This document shows positions 1 to 4,749 of a DNA stretch of 7,033 nt, piece after piece. Numbering within the stretch: position 1 is the first letter of the stretch; every line of letters begins with the position of its first letter. The DNA is taken from the NCBI GenBank assembly GCA_014379235.1, contig JACMMD010000179.1:1-7033 (forward strand), in the 5' to 3' direction. Under the pieces are notes generated by a model, which did not search any database, was not told where the DNA came from, and saw only the letters and a list, made by a program, of their open reading frames with translations. The translations under genes and the position numbers were made by a program. Source of the DNA: Anaerolineae bacterium (GTDB taxonomy: Bacteria > Chloroflexota > Anaerolineae > Aggregatilineales > Phototrophicaceae).

Positions 1-976
1 CGTAGGGCGCGTAAATCCAGCCAACGATGCCCTCGTAGCGCACTTGATACCAGTAATTTTCGCCGGACTGCGCGGTACGGTTCAGCAGCGGCACACGTTC
101 GCCAATGGGCACCTGTCCAAGCTGCTCGGTACGTTCGCTCGGACGGCGGCGAATGTTCATATAAGCGCGGGGCGCGGCGGTCACGCCTGTTTCCGGCGGG
201 TTATCCAGCGTGTCGAACACTGTCGCCTGAACCGGAATCGTGTTCGGGTCAACATTGAGCGTCAAGAAACGCCCCGATGCCCAACCACTCGTGCCGCTCG
301 GCAGCGAAATGTAGTACCACGGATACAGACCTTCATCGAGATTGCGGGCGCTGACCGGATACGGCTGATCGGGCAAGGCCACACGCAGCAGAGTCGCGCC
401 TAAATACGGGCCGCTGCGAACGGCTAACCCTCGTGCGCCCGTCATAGTGGCGGTTGGCAGCGATGGCACCACCGTACCGGGAATCGCTGTCGCGCCCGTT
501 TGGCCGCTGGTTTGCGTCCAGAAGAACTGCACGGAAGCGTCACCTTGCCCTTCGACATATTCCACGACGAGGTTGTGATTGCCCGCCGTCATATCGCGGG
601 AAAAGGTGAGCGATGTCACAAAGTTGTTGGCAAATTCGGGCACAACCGCGCCGTCGATAGACACCCGTGCGCCATCATCGGCGGCGACGGTGAATTGGTA
701 CGTACCAGCGAAGAAAAATGGCGCGGCGCTAAAACGAACAGAGAACTCGTCTGTGCCAATCGTGCCGGGGATCGGGCTGCCATTACCCCAGTTGAAGTTT
801 ACCGCGGCCACGTTCTGTGTTGCGGCTGGGCTGCCGCTAAAATCGCGGTTGGTGTAATACTGCGCTGTCCAGTTCGAGCCGTAATCCTGCGCCATGCTGA
901 CCGGCAGCGCCAGACCGAAGGCCAGCAGCAGTACCGCTGCCATCGTAACCGCTCCGATAATTCTGTGTCGTGACAT
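1..976 (-). CDS. Secreted PA14-domain protein with SH3-like repeats (C-terminus outside window)
   Basis: This open frame runs from ATG at 976-974 to the window edge (325 residues) without a stop, so the C-terminus is missing. Residues 1-29 are a signal peptide: RHR, a hydrophobic stretch (VLLLAFGLAL), and a likely cleavage after SMA before QDY; there is no lipobox. Residues about 33-155 match PA14: an opening W-x-x-x-YY-x-N-x-x-F-x-G-x-P pattern, a central AADDGARVSIDG at 98-109, and a closing GNHNLVVEYVEGQGDASVQFFW at 132-153 in two adjoining strands. After a Pro/Thr linker come two SH3_3-like modules, about 180-240 (GLAVRSGPYLGATLL ... WYYISLPSGTSGWASGRFL) and 270-325 (YMNIRRRPSERTEQLG ... 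WYQVRYEGIVGWIYAPY). PA14 usually binds carbohydrate and SH3_3 binds peptidoglycan or cell-surface peptide, so a role on the cell surface or outside the cell is inferred. GGGGAG lies just upstream as ribosome binding site. Ligand and any catalytic domain are unknown. Confidence 0.5.
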   Translation of the reverse strand, partial: MSRHRIIGAVTMAAVLLLAFGLALPVSMAQDYGSNWTAQYYTNRDFSGSPAATQNVAAVNFNWGNGSPIPGTIGTDEFSVRFSAAPFFFAGTYQFTVAADDGARVSIDGAVVPEFANNFVTSLTFSRDMTAGNHNLVVEYVEGQGDASVQFFWTQTSGQTGATAIPGTVVPSLPTATMTGARGLAVRSGPYLGATLLRVALPDQPYPVSARNLDEGLYPWYYISLPSGTSGWASGRFLTLNVDPNTIPVQATVFDTLDNPPETGVTAAPRAYMNIRRRPSERTEQLGQVPIGERVPLLNRTAQSGENYWYQVRYEGIVGWIYAPY

Positions 977-1009
977 GGTTCGCTCCCCATTGTGCGCGCT
1001 GCGTCCGCT

Positions 1010-1024
1010 TAATAGCCTATTATA
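1010..1024 (-). promoter_or_regulatory. -10 box and overlapping palindrome of the PA14 gene
   Basis: Read on the minus strand, 1024-1019 is a perfect TATAAT. A recognisable -35 at 16-18 nt upstream is lacking; TTGACT lies too close to serve. The palindrome TAATAG-C-CTATTA (1010-1022) has perfect 6-bp arms and covers the -10 box and the expected transcription start near 1012, where a bound repressor would block initiation. The leader would be about 36 nt. The -10 is convincing as a sequence match; the operator role is inference. Confidence 0.5.
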
Positions 1025-1203
1025 GAGTCAATCGTTCACAGCGACCACACGCCGCAGCCCCTAAATAAATCATAGAAATCTATTAGACTTATTCGGCAAG
1101 ATGCAACTTCGGAGGTCATGTCGCGTATTATTATATGAGAATGAAAATCAACCGGCGCTTCTCATGCCGGGAACGAACGAACATCTTATGGAGGGCTTGA
1201 GCA

Positions 1204-1560
1204 GTGAGCAACCAACCAAGTGGTAACAATCGGCGCACCATCAGCGAAGAACTTGAAGTGGCTGGCAACCAGCTCGTCGGGCGCGTGGAAGAACTCGTGC
1301 GCGAAGGCAACGTTCGCCGCCTGATTATCCGTTCGCAAGACGACAACACCCTGTTCGAAATGCCGCTGACGATTGGCGCGGTGGCTGGCGGCGTGTTGGC
1401 CATCACCTTCCCGTGGCTGGCGATGCTGGGCGCGCTAGGCGCGCTGGTGGCCCGCGTGAAGATCGAAATCGTGCGCGAAGTGGTCGATACTGAAATTGGT
1501 GATGCCAAGGTCAAGGTCGACGTGCGCGAGAGCAGCACCGACGACAGCGCCGAGTCGTAA
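1204..1560 (+). CDS. DUF4342 domain-containing small protein
   Basis: This 118-residue protein matches the DUF4342 pattern: an N-terminal helix with V-x-GNQLV-x-RVEELV-REGNVRRLIIR (residues 19-43), a short strand ending LFEMPLTIG, a hydrophobic Gly/Ala-rich segment GAVAGGVLAITFPWLAMLGAL (58-78), and a charged strand VKIEIVRE (84-91). The tail from about 92 is acidic and looks disordered. The hydrophobic stretch is long enough to be one membrane-associated helix but is also typical of the family, whose function is unknown; many members carry a UBA-like helix at the start. The start is GTG at 1204, with GGAGGG at 1190-1195 eight nt before it. It stands alone, divergent from the PA14 gene and convergent with the hydrolase, and ends at an intrinsic terminator. 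Confidence 0.5.
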   Translation: MSNQPSGNNRRTISEELEVAGNQLVGRVEELVREGNVRRLIIRSQDDNTLFEMPLTIGAVAGGVLAITFPWLAMLGALGALVARVKIEIVREVVDTEIGDAKVKVDVRESSTDDSAES

Positions 1561-1584
1561 CATCGGCCTCGCTTGACGGCAGAG

Positions 1585-1611
1585 CAGCTATCGCTAACGG
1601 TAGCTGTTTTT
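1585..1611 (+). terminator. Rho-independent terminator after the DUF4342 gene
   Basis: CAGCTATCG (1585-1593) pairs with CGGTAGCTG (1598-1606), with one T-G pair, around a 4-nt loop (CTAA), and is followed directly by TTTTT (1607-1611). It lies 25 nt after the stop codon. The minus strand has no U-tract after the stem, so it should work only for plus-strand transcripts. Confidence 0.5.
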
Positions 1612-1615
1612 GATT

Positions 1616-1643
1616 CAAGCTATCAGCGGTCAGCTAGTCAGCC
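1616..1643. repeat. Heptanucleotide repeat, locus A (4 units)
   Basis: Four consecutive 7-nt units can be read: CAAGCTA, TCAGCGG, TCAGCTA, GTCAGCC. The related pair ACGACTA, ACGGCTC follows out of phase at 1663-1676 and overlaps the stop codon of the hydrolase (CTA at 1667-1669 on the plus strand). The same unit type recurs at 2684-2718 and 3422-3477. This locus is the most degenerate of the three. Confidence 0.5.
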
Positions 1644-1666
1644 AAAACAGTTCAGAATTTCAACGA

Positions 1667-2566
1667 CTAACGGCTCAAAAACTGGCACATCACCTGTGCC
1701 ACCTGTTCTGGCGCGCCGCGTTGATCGCGGTTGCCCGTCGCACTGTGATCGAGACCCGCAAACTCGACGCGCTTTGCATGAGGCAAGATTTTCTCCAGCG
1801 CGCCGAGTGCAGTTCTCAGATAAGCTGGACTTTTGCTGCCGCCGAGCAAAAGCACGTCGGCGCGTATGGACTCGAAACTCTCCAACGCTGCTTTCATTTC
1901 GTCGACGATGAGAAAGTCATAGCGCACCGTTGGGGCCAGCATCCGCATGGTGATGTCGCCGCTCTTGGCATTCTTATCCTCGCTCACCATCATCATGTTC
2001 GTGAGCTTCTTGAGCAGCCAGCGTGGGAAGCGTTGGAAGATCGGCGGGCCCATTTGTGCGCCGAGCATCGCCGTAACCATAGCCGCGTCGATCTTTCCGT
2101 CACCGAGTTCTCGATCAAGGCGCATGATGAAGTTGGTAGAAATCGAATCGTTGACCACCAGCGCTGGCTCGAACAGGGCGGCTTTGTGAATGGCAGGCAG
2201 CGTGAGCGCCGCTTGCAGCCAGATCAGCGCGCCGGAGCTAACCCCGAAAACAGTGTGCGCGCCCGTTTTGGTCAGCAGTGCGTCCATATCTTCAACGTCT
2301 TTGCGGATGCTGTGATCTTTGCTATAGGGGCCGCTGAGTCCGCGTCCGCGCCGGTCTGGTAGGTAGACGGTGAATGAATCAGCCAGCGCTTCGGCAAGCT
2401 GCATGTGGCTCTGCGCGGATTCCATCGAGCCATGCAACAGGATTAATCCCGGCCCGCGTCCCAGTTGACGGTAGCCGATAGTTGTGCCATCTTTCGAGGT
2501 TACGCTGCTGGTGGTATAACGCTCTTGCGCGGTGATTGTCGCTGAATCGAGTGTTTGAACTGCCAT
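1667..2566 (-). CDS. Alpha/beta-fold hydrolase
   Basis: This 299-residue protein has the full alpha/beta hydrolase layout. An N-terminal strand pair (TSKDGTTIGYRQLG, 23-36) precedes LILLHGS (41-47) with the oxyanion-hole HG. The PDRRGRGLSG segment (70-79) follows, then the nucleophile elbow G-V-S-S-G at 108-112 with Ser110. A helical cap lies at about 140-225 and the catalytic His274 is in GLDHSA. At the usual acid position after strand 7 the sequence reads LLLGGSKSP (240-247) with no Asp, so the acid may come from after strand 6 (Glu133 or Asp140) or be absent. It is probably a soluble esterase or hydrolase; the substrate cannot be told. The start ATG at 2566 has AGGAGA seven to eight nt upstream. 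It lies 149 nt behind the PadR gene on the same strand, so the regulator may control it. Confidence 0.5.
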   Translation of the reverse strand: MAVQTLDSATITAQERYTTSSVTSKDGTTIGYRQLGRGPGLILLHGSMESAQSHMQLAEALADSFTVYLPDRRGRGLSGPYSKDHSIRKDVEDMDALLTKTGAHTVFGVSSGALIWLQAALTLPAIHKAALFEPALVVNDSISTNFIMRLDRELGDGKIDAAMVTAMLGAQMGPPIFQRFPRWLLKKLTNMMMVSEDKNAKSGDITMRMLAPTVRYDFLIVDEMKAALESFESIRADVLLLGGSKSPAYLRTALGALEKILPHAKRVEFAGLDHSATGNRDQRGAPEQVAQVMCQFLSR

Positions 2567-2612
2567 CTTGATCTCTCCTATGCCAGAAACTACGAATACA
2601 AAATCTAGAACG

Positions 2613-2645
2613 CAGCCTATGAAGGCTGTTTCGAAAAAACGAAAC
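2613..2645. repeat. Two overlapping inverted repeats between the PadR and hydrolase genes
   Basis: CAGCCT-ATGA-AGGCTG (2613-2628) and GTTTCG-AAAAAA-CGAAAC (2628-2645) are both perfect, with 6-bp arms, and share base 2628. On the minus strand the second would form a hairpin with a six-U loop, but neither stem is followed by a good U-tract. They could be a processing or partial termination site that separates PadR from hydrolase expression, or operators for the hydrolase. Function is not shown. Confidence 0.5.
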
Positions 2646-2683
2646 GCTATAACGGATTGGGTGAATGGGCGTTGGTTGTCGCC

Positions 2684-2718
2684 CTGACTAAAGACTAAAA
2701 GCTAATGGCTGACAGCTA
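2684..2718. repeat. Heptanucleotide repeat, locus B (5 units)
   Basis: Five units in exact phase: CTGACTA, AAGACTA, AAAGCTA, ATGGCTG, ACAGCTA. The last CTA (2716-2718) is the reverse complement of the PadR stop codon TAG, so the repeat ends exactly at the 3' end of that gene. AAAGCTA followed by an ATNGCTN unit is shared with locus C. Confidence 0.5.
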
Positions 2719-3324
2719 TTCCTCGGTATAGGGTGGAATGAAACCGCGTAATTCGTCTTCGCTCCATGTAAGCTGACCGCTGCGTAAATCCTCAATCACG
2801 GCCTCAACCCATGCCAGTTCGGCCCGCAGTAGGAGCGCCAGATATTCGGACTCCAGCAGCACGATACGCGGTAGAAAGGTTGCTCCCCGCGCCATTTCTG
2901 CTTCGATACGAATTATCTCATCTGCCAGCTTGCCACGCCGCGATTCAAGCTGGTGCAGAAAATCGTCGGGGCCGAGCATGGCCGCGAATGACACCGCCGC
3001 CGGAAACTCCGGGAACTCTCGCGTTGGCGTGGCGATCATGTCGCGTGTCCACGTCAGGGCTATTTCACGCCCTTTGTGCGTCAGTTCGTAGAGCGTGCGT
3101 TCGGGACGATTTTCGTCGCGCAGCGTCTCTCGAACTTGAATGTAGCCCGCATCCTGCAAACGGTTAATCATCTGGTACATGCTCGCTCGCTGCTGAACAT
3201 TGATAACCTCGTCTTTGCCCCGCTCCTTGATAATTTGCTGCATCAAATAAGGATGCATTGGCGCTTCATACAAAAGGGCTAGGATTGCCAGTGCTAAAGG
3301 TGATCGTTGGAATGTTCGCGCCAT
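2716..3324 (-). CDS. PadR-family transcriptional regulator
   Basis: This 202-residue protein begins with the PadR winged helix-turn-helix: SPLALAILALLYEAPMHPY (8-26), the helix LMQQIIKERG, a recognition region with SMYQMINRLQDAGYIQ (48-63), and the wing RPERTLYELTHKGREIA (73-89). The C-terminal half (about 108-185) is mostly helical with long charged heptads, as in the PadR C-terminal dimerisation domain (Vir_act_alpha_C type). PadR proteins are usually repressors released by small molecules, often phenolics or drugs, and often sit beside the enzyme or transporter they control; here the neighbour is the alpha/beta hydrolase. The start is ATG at 3324, which has no Shine-Dalgarno sequence and lies 7 nt after its -10 box, suggesting a leaderless mRNA. 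A palindrome inside its promoter suggests autoregulation. The ligand is unknown. Confidence 0.5.
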   Translation of the reverse strand: MARTFQRSPLALAILALLYEAPMHPYLMQQIIKERGKDEVINVQQRASMYQMINRLQDAGYIQVRETLRDENRPERTLYELTHKGREIALTWTRDMIATPTREFPEFPAAVSFAAMLGPDDFLHQLESRRGKLADEIIRIEAEMARGATFLPRIVLLESEYLALLLRAELAWVEAVIEDLRSGQLTWSEDELRGFIPPYTEE

Positions 3325-3331
3325 AGTGATT

Positions 3332-3361
3332 AGTTTACTAGTTATTTTATAACTATGTCAA
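3332..3361 (-). promoter_or_regulatory. Promoter of the PadR gene, leaderless type
   Basis: On the minus strand a perfect -35 TTGACA (3361-3356) is followed after 18 nt by TAAACT (3337-3332), which fits the TAnnnT form of a -10. Transcription should start at or within 1-2 nt of the ATG at 3324, so the mRNA would have no leader. The strength of the match and the close start codon support this; the exact start site is inferred. Confidence 0.5.
3339..3355. promoter_or_regulatory. Putative PadR operator (perfect palindrome in the promoter spacer)
   Basis: TAGTTAT-TTT-ATAACTA has perfect 7-bp arms and a 3-nt centre. It fills the spacer between the -35 and -10 boxes of the PadR gene, a classic place for an autorepressor. 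PadR-family operators are AT-rich palindromes of about this size. That PadR itself binds here is inference. Confidence 0.5.
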
Positions 3362-3421
3362 GAGGGTAAAATTGAGAAGCTCATCTATTGTATAAAAGAA
3401 GCAGGCACGAGGTTCGAGTTA

Positions 3422-3477
3422 GGAGCTAGAGATGAGTGGCTAGAGGCTAAAAGCTAATTGCTAATGGCTAATCACTG
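3422..3477. repeat. Heptanucleotide repeat, locus C (8 units)
   Basis: Eight units in exact phase: GGAGCTA, GAGATGA, GTGGCTA, GAGGCTA, AAAGCTA, ATTGCTA, ATGGCTA, ATCACTG. Consensus is near NNNGCTA. CGAGTTA at 3415-3421 may be one more unit. The array ends 19 nt before the -35 box of the signalling operon. It resembles the short tandemly repeated repetitive sequences known from cyanobacteria in unit length and placement, though not necessarily in origin. Confidence 0.5.
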
Positions 3478-3482
3478 AGAAG

Positions 3483-3526
3483 TGTTGTCAACAAAATTGT
3501 CACACTGGGGGAGAACGGTTTATAAT
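3483..3526 (+). promoter_or_regulatory. Promoter of the Roadblock-V4R-REC operon with upstream palindrome
   Basis: TTGTCA (3497-3502) and a perfect TATAAT (3521-3526) are 18 nt apart, a strong sigma70-type promoter with the start expected near 3532-3533. Just upstream, TGTTG-T-CAACA (3483-3493) is a perfect short palindrome, and TTGTCA occurs twice 12 nt apart (3485-3490 and 3497-3502), the second copy being the -35 box itself. A regulator binding there could touch the polymerase; no protein is identified. Confidence 0.5.
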
Positions 3527-3532
3527 GGGTTA

Positions 3533-3623
3533 GTTGATTTCATTCCTCGTTCTCGACGATAATCTCCTCGATGCGAGGGGGGCTACATGACAGCATTTTC
3601 ACGGTCTGATAGGAGATTATTTT
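3533..3623 (+). promoter_or_regulatory. Structured leader RNA able to mask the ribosome binding site
   Basis: ATAATCTCCT at 3559-3568 is the exact reverse complement of AGGAGATTAT at 3611-3620, which holds the Shine-Dalgarno AGGAG of the Roadblock gene. Pairing would hide the ribosome binding site, and because TTTTTT (3620-3625) overlaps and follows the stem it could also act as a weak terminator. A competing hairpin, CCTCG-ATG-CGAGG (3566-3578), uses part of the same masking strand, and CGAGG can instead pair with a second CCTCG at 3545-3549. These choices are mutually exclusive, as in riboswitches or attenuators. I do not recognise a known riboswitch consensus. The complementarity is seen directly; switching is inferred. 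Confidence 0.5.
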
Positions 3624-3631
3624 TTGGCTAA
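3587..3631 (+). other. Possible 14-codon leader reading frame overlapping the Roadblock start
   Basis: ATG at 3587 is preceded by GAGG within a G-run (3575-3582) at workable distance and opens a frame of 14 codons (MTAFSRSDRRLFFG) ending with TAA at 3629-3631. This stop is 5 nt past the TTG start of the Roadblock gene, in another frame. Ribosomes reading it would open the masking stem at 3611-3620 and finish next to the TTG, giving translational coupling. Such a short frame may also be chance. Confidence 0.5.
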
Positions 3632-3995
3632 GTCACGTACCGAACAATTGGTGGAGCGCCTGCGCGATTTACAGGCCAGCTCAGGGGATGTCGAAGCGGC
3701 GGCCATCGTCAGTGTAGACGGTTTAAGCATGGCTTCATCCATGCCCGCCGACATCGAAGAAGACCGCGTGAGCGCCATGTCTGCTGCCATGCTGTCGCTC
3801 GGTGAGCGTATCTCGTCGGAGCTAGGGCGCGGCGCGTTGGAGCAAGTTTACGTCAAAGGGCAGAATGGCTACGTCATCCTGACGGCTGTAGGCGAAGAAG
3901 CCGTATTGACGGTATTGGCGCGCAAAGAAGCCAAGCTCGGCTTGATCTTTTTGGACGTGGCGCGCACTGTGCAAGACCTGAACAATCTGGTCTAG
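3624..3995 (+). CDS. Roadblock/LC7 domain protein
   Basis: This 123-residue protein is a single Roadblock/LC7 domain of usual length: an N-terminal helix (TEQLVERLRDLQASSG, 6-21), strand VEAAAIVSVDGLSMASSMP (23-41), the long helix EDRVSAMSAAMLSLGERISSELG (46-68), strands EQVYVKGQNGYVILTAVGEEAVLTVLAR (73-100), and a final helix after LGLIFLDVARTVQDL. Bacterial members such as MglB form homodimers that regulate small Ras-like GTPases or serve as assembly platforms; no GTPase gene is in this window. The start is TTG at 3624, chosen because AGGAG (3611-3615) lies 8 nt before it and AKSRTEQLV follows as expected. It is first in the operon, 88 nt before the V4R gene with no terminator seen in between. 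The leader can mask its ribosome binding site. Domain call is firm; partner unknown. Confidence 0.5.
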   Translation: MAKSRTEQLVERLRDLQASSGDVEAAAIVSVDGLSMASSMPADIEEDRVSAMSAAMLSLGERISSELGRGALEQVYVKGQNGYVILTAVGEEAVLTVLARKEAKLGLIFLDVARTVQDLNNLV

Positions 3996-4083
3996 CGCGG
4001 CGCGGCGGATAACGTCCTATCCACATTTGGAACGACAGCTAACGTCAGCATTGGCGGCTTCTTGACGGAGAGAACCGGGCAAC

Positions 4084-4731
4084 GTGCTTGAATCGAGCGG
4101 CCTCTATTACCCGAATCGAATCGCGCGTCACTTCTTCACAGCGATGGAAGACGTGATGGGCCGCAATGGCCTTAACGCGCTTCTAAGCCTTGCCGATTTG
4201 GAAAAGTATAGTGATCACCCGCCCGCGAATACGATGGAGCGGGGCTTTGATTTCGCGGCGATGGCGGCGTTGAATCACGCATTGGAAGAAATGTATGGGG
4301 CGCGCGGCGGTAGGGCGATTGCCCTGCGAATCGGGCGGGCGTGGGTCGCACAGGGACTCAAAGGTTTCGGCGCGATGAAAGGCATAGCAGACCCGGCCTT
4401 TCGCGCTCTGCCGCTGGATCAGCGTGTTCAGCTTGGCATGGTGGCGCTGGCGACGACCTTTACGCAGTTCAGCGACCAGCATTCGCGCCTTGAGGAAAGC
4501 GGCCCGACGGATCGCGCCTATCGTTTTATAGTCGAACCGAGTCCCATGGCGTGGGGGCGCACGGCTGATCGTCCGGTGTGCCATGCGCTGGTGGGCGCGC
4601 TGCAAGAAACGCTGCGTTGGGCATCCAATGGTTACGAATTTCACGCCTACGAGACAAGCTGCCGCGCAGGCAGCGGCGACACAGATCGCTGCGTGTTCGT
4701 GGTGAATAAGCGCCCGATGGGGCAGCTCTAA
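4084..4731 (+). CDS. V4R (4-vinyl reductase-like) ligand-binding domain protein
   Basis: This 215-residue protein has a helical first part (YPNRIARHFFTAMEDVMG at 9-26, FDFAAMAALNHALEEMYGARGGRAIALRIGRAW at 56-87 in adjoining helices) and a V4R-like C-terminal domain at about 145-211. That domain has strand YRFIVEPSP, a helix with CHALVGALQETLRWASNG (166-183), and the closing YEFHAYETSC and RCVFVVNK strands. Cys166, Cys193 and Cys203 stand where V4R proteins carry conserved Cys that may bind metal or ligand. V4R binds small hydrophobic molecules in known relatives and is the proposed ancestor of the TRAPP subunit Bet3. The start is GTG at 4084 with GGAGAG (4067-4072) 11 nt before. Only 18 nt separate its stop from the next gene, so the two are surely co-transcribed. 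It is probably a cytosolic sensor, not a reductase. Ligand unknown. Confidence 0.5.
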   Translation: MLESSGLYYPNRIARHFFTAMEDVMGRNGLNALLSLADLEKYSDHPPANTMERGFDFAAMAALNHALEEMYGARGGRAIALRIGRAWVAQGLKGFGAMKGIADPAFRALPLDQRVQLGMVALATTFTQFSDQHSRLEESGPTDRAYRFIVEPSPMAWGRTADRPVCHALVGALQETLRWASNGYEFHAYETSCRAGSGDTDRCVFVVNKRPMGQL

Positions 4732-4749
4732 AGGAACGGGGTAGGGACG

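Noticed and set aside
44..973. Plus-strand open frames at 44-403, 500-973 and 579-857
   Set aside because: They lie opposite the PA14/SH3 gene, have no ribosome sites or domains, and show low-complexity Arg/His/Ala-rich composition; the minus frame has signal peptide and clear domains.
799..990. Minus-strand open frame starting at 990
   Set aside because: It is shifted in frame against the PA14 gene that starts at 976 and its translation has no domain; its ATG overlaps the ribosome binding site of the real gene.
1108..1136. Promoter for the DUF4342 gene (TTCGGA, 17 nt, TTATAT, or TATTAT at 1126-1131)
   Set aside because: The -35 matches are too poor to list as a feature, though an AT-rich -10 near 1126-1136 is possible.
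1152..1170. Hairpin CCGGC/GCCGG and GAAC tandem repeat at 1171-1182 in the DUF4342 leader
   Set aside because: Only 5-bp arms with a 9-nt loop, well upstream of the ribosome site; no support for a regulatory role.
1131..1538. Minus-strand frame of 135 residues opposite the DUF4342 gene
   Set aside because: Ser/Arg/Thr-rich antisense shadow; the plus strand encodes a recognisable family with a ribosome site and terminator.
1573..2362. Plus-strand frames at 1573-1911, 1610-2362 and 1947-2189
   Set aside because: Antisense to the alpha/beta hydrolase, whose motifs (HG, GVSSG, DHS) are decisive; the 250-residue frame is Arg/His-rich without a domain.
2811..3282. Plus-strand frames opposite the PadR gene
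   Set aside because: Shadows of a clear winged-helix regulator; no ribosome sites.
3415..3477. CRISPR array
   Set aside because: Units are only 7 nt with no spacers and no cas genes; this is a short tandem repeat.
4183..4644. Minus-strand frame of 153 residues opposite the V4R gene
   Set aside because: Arg/His-rich antisense frame without start signals; the plus frame is part of a tight operon.
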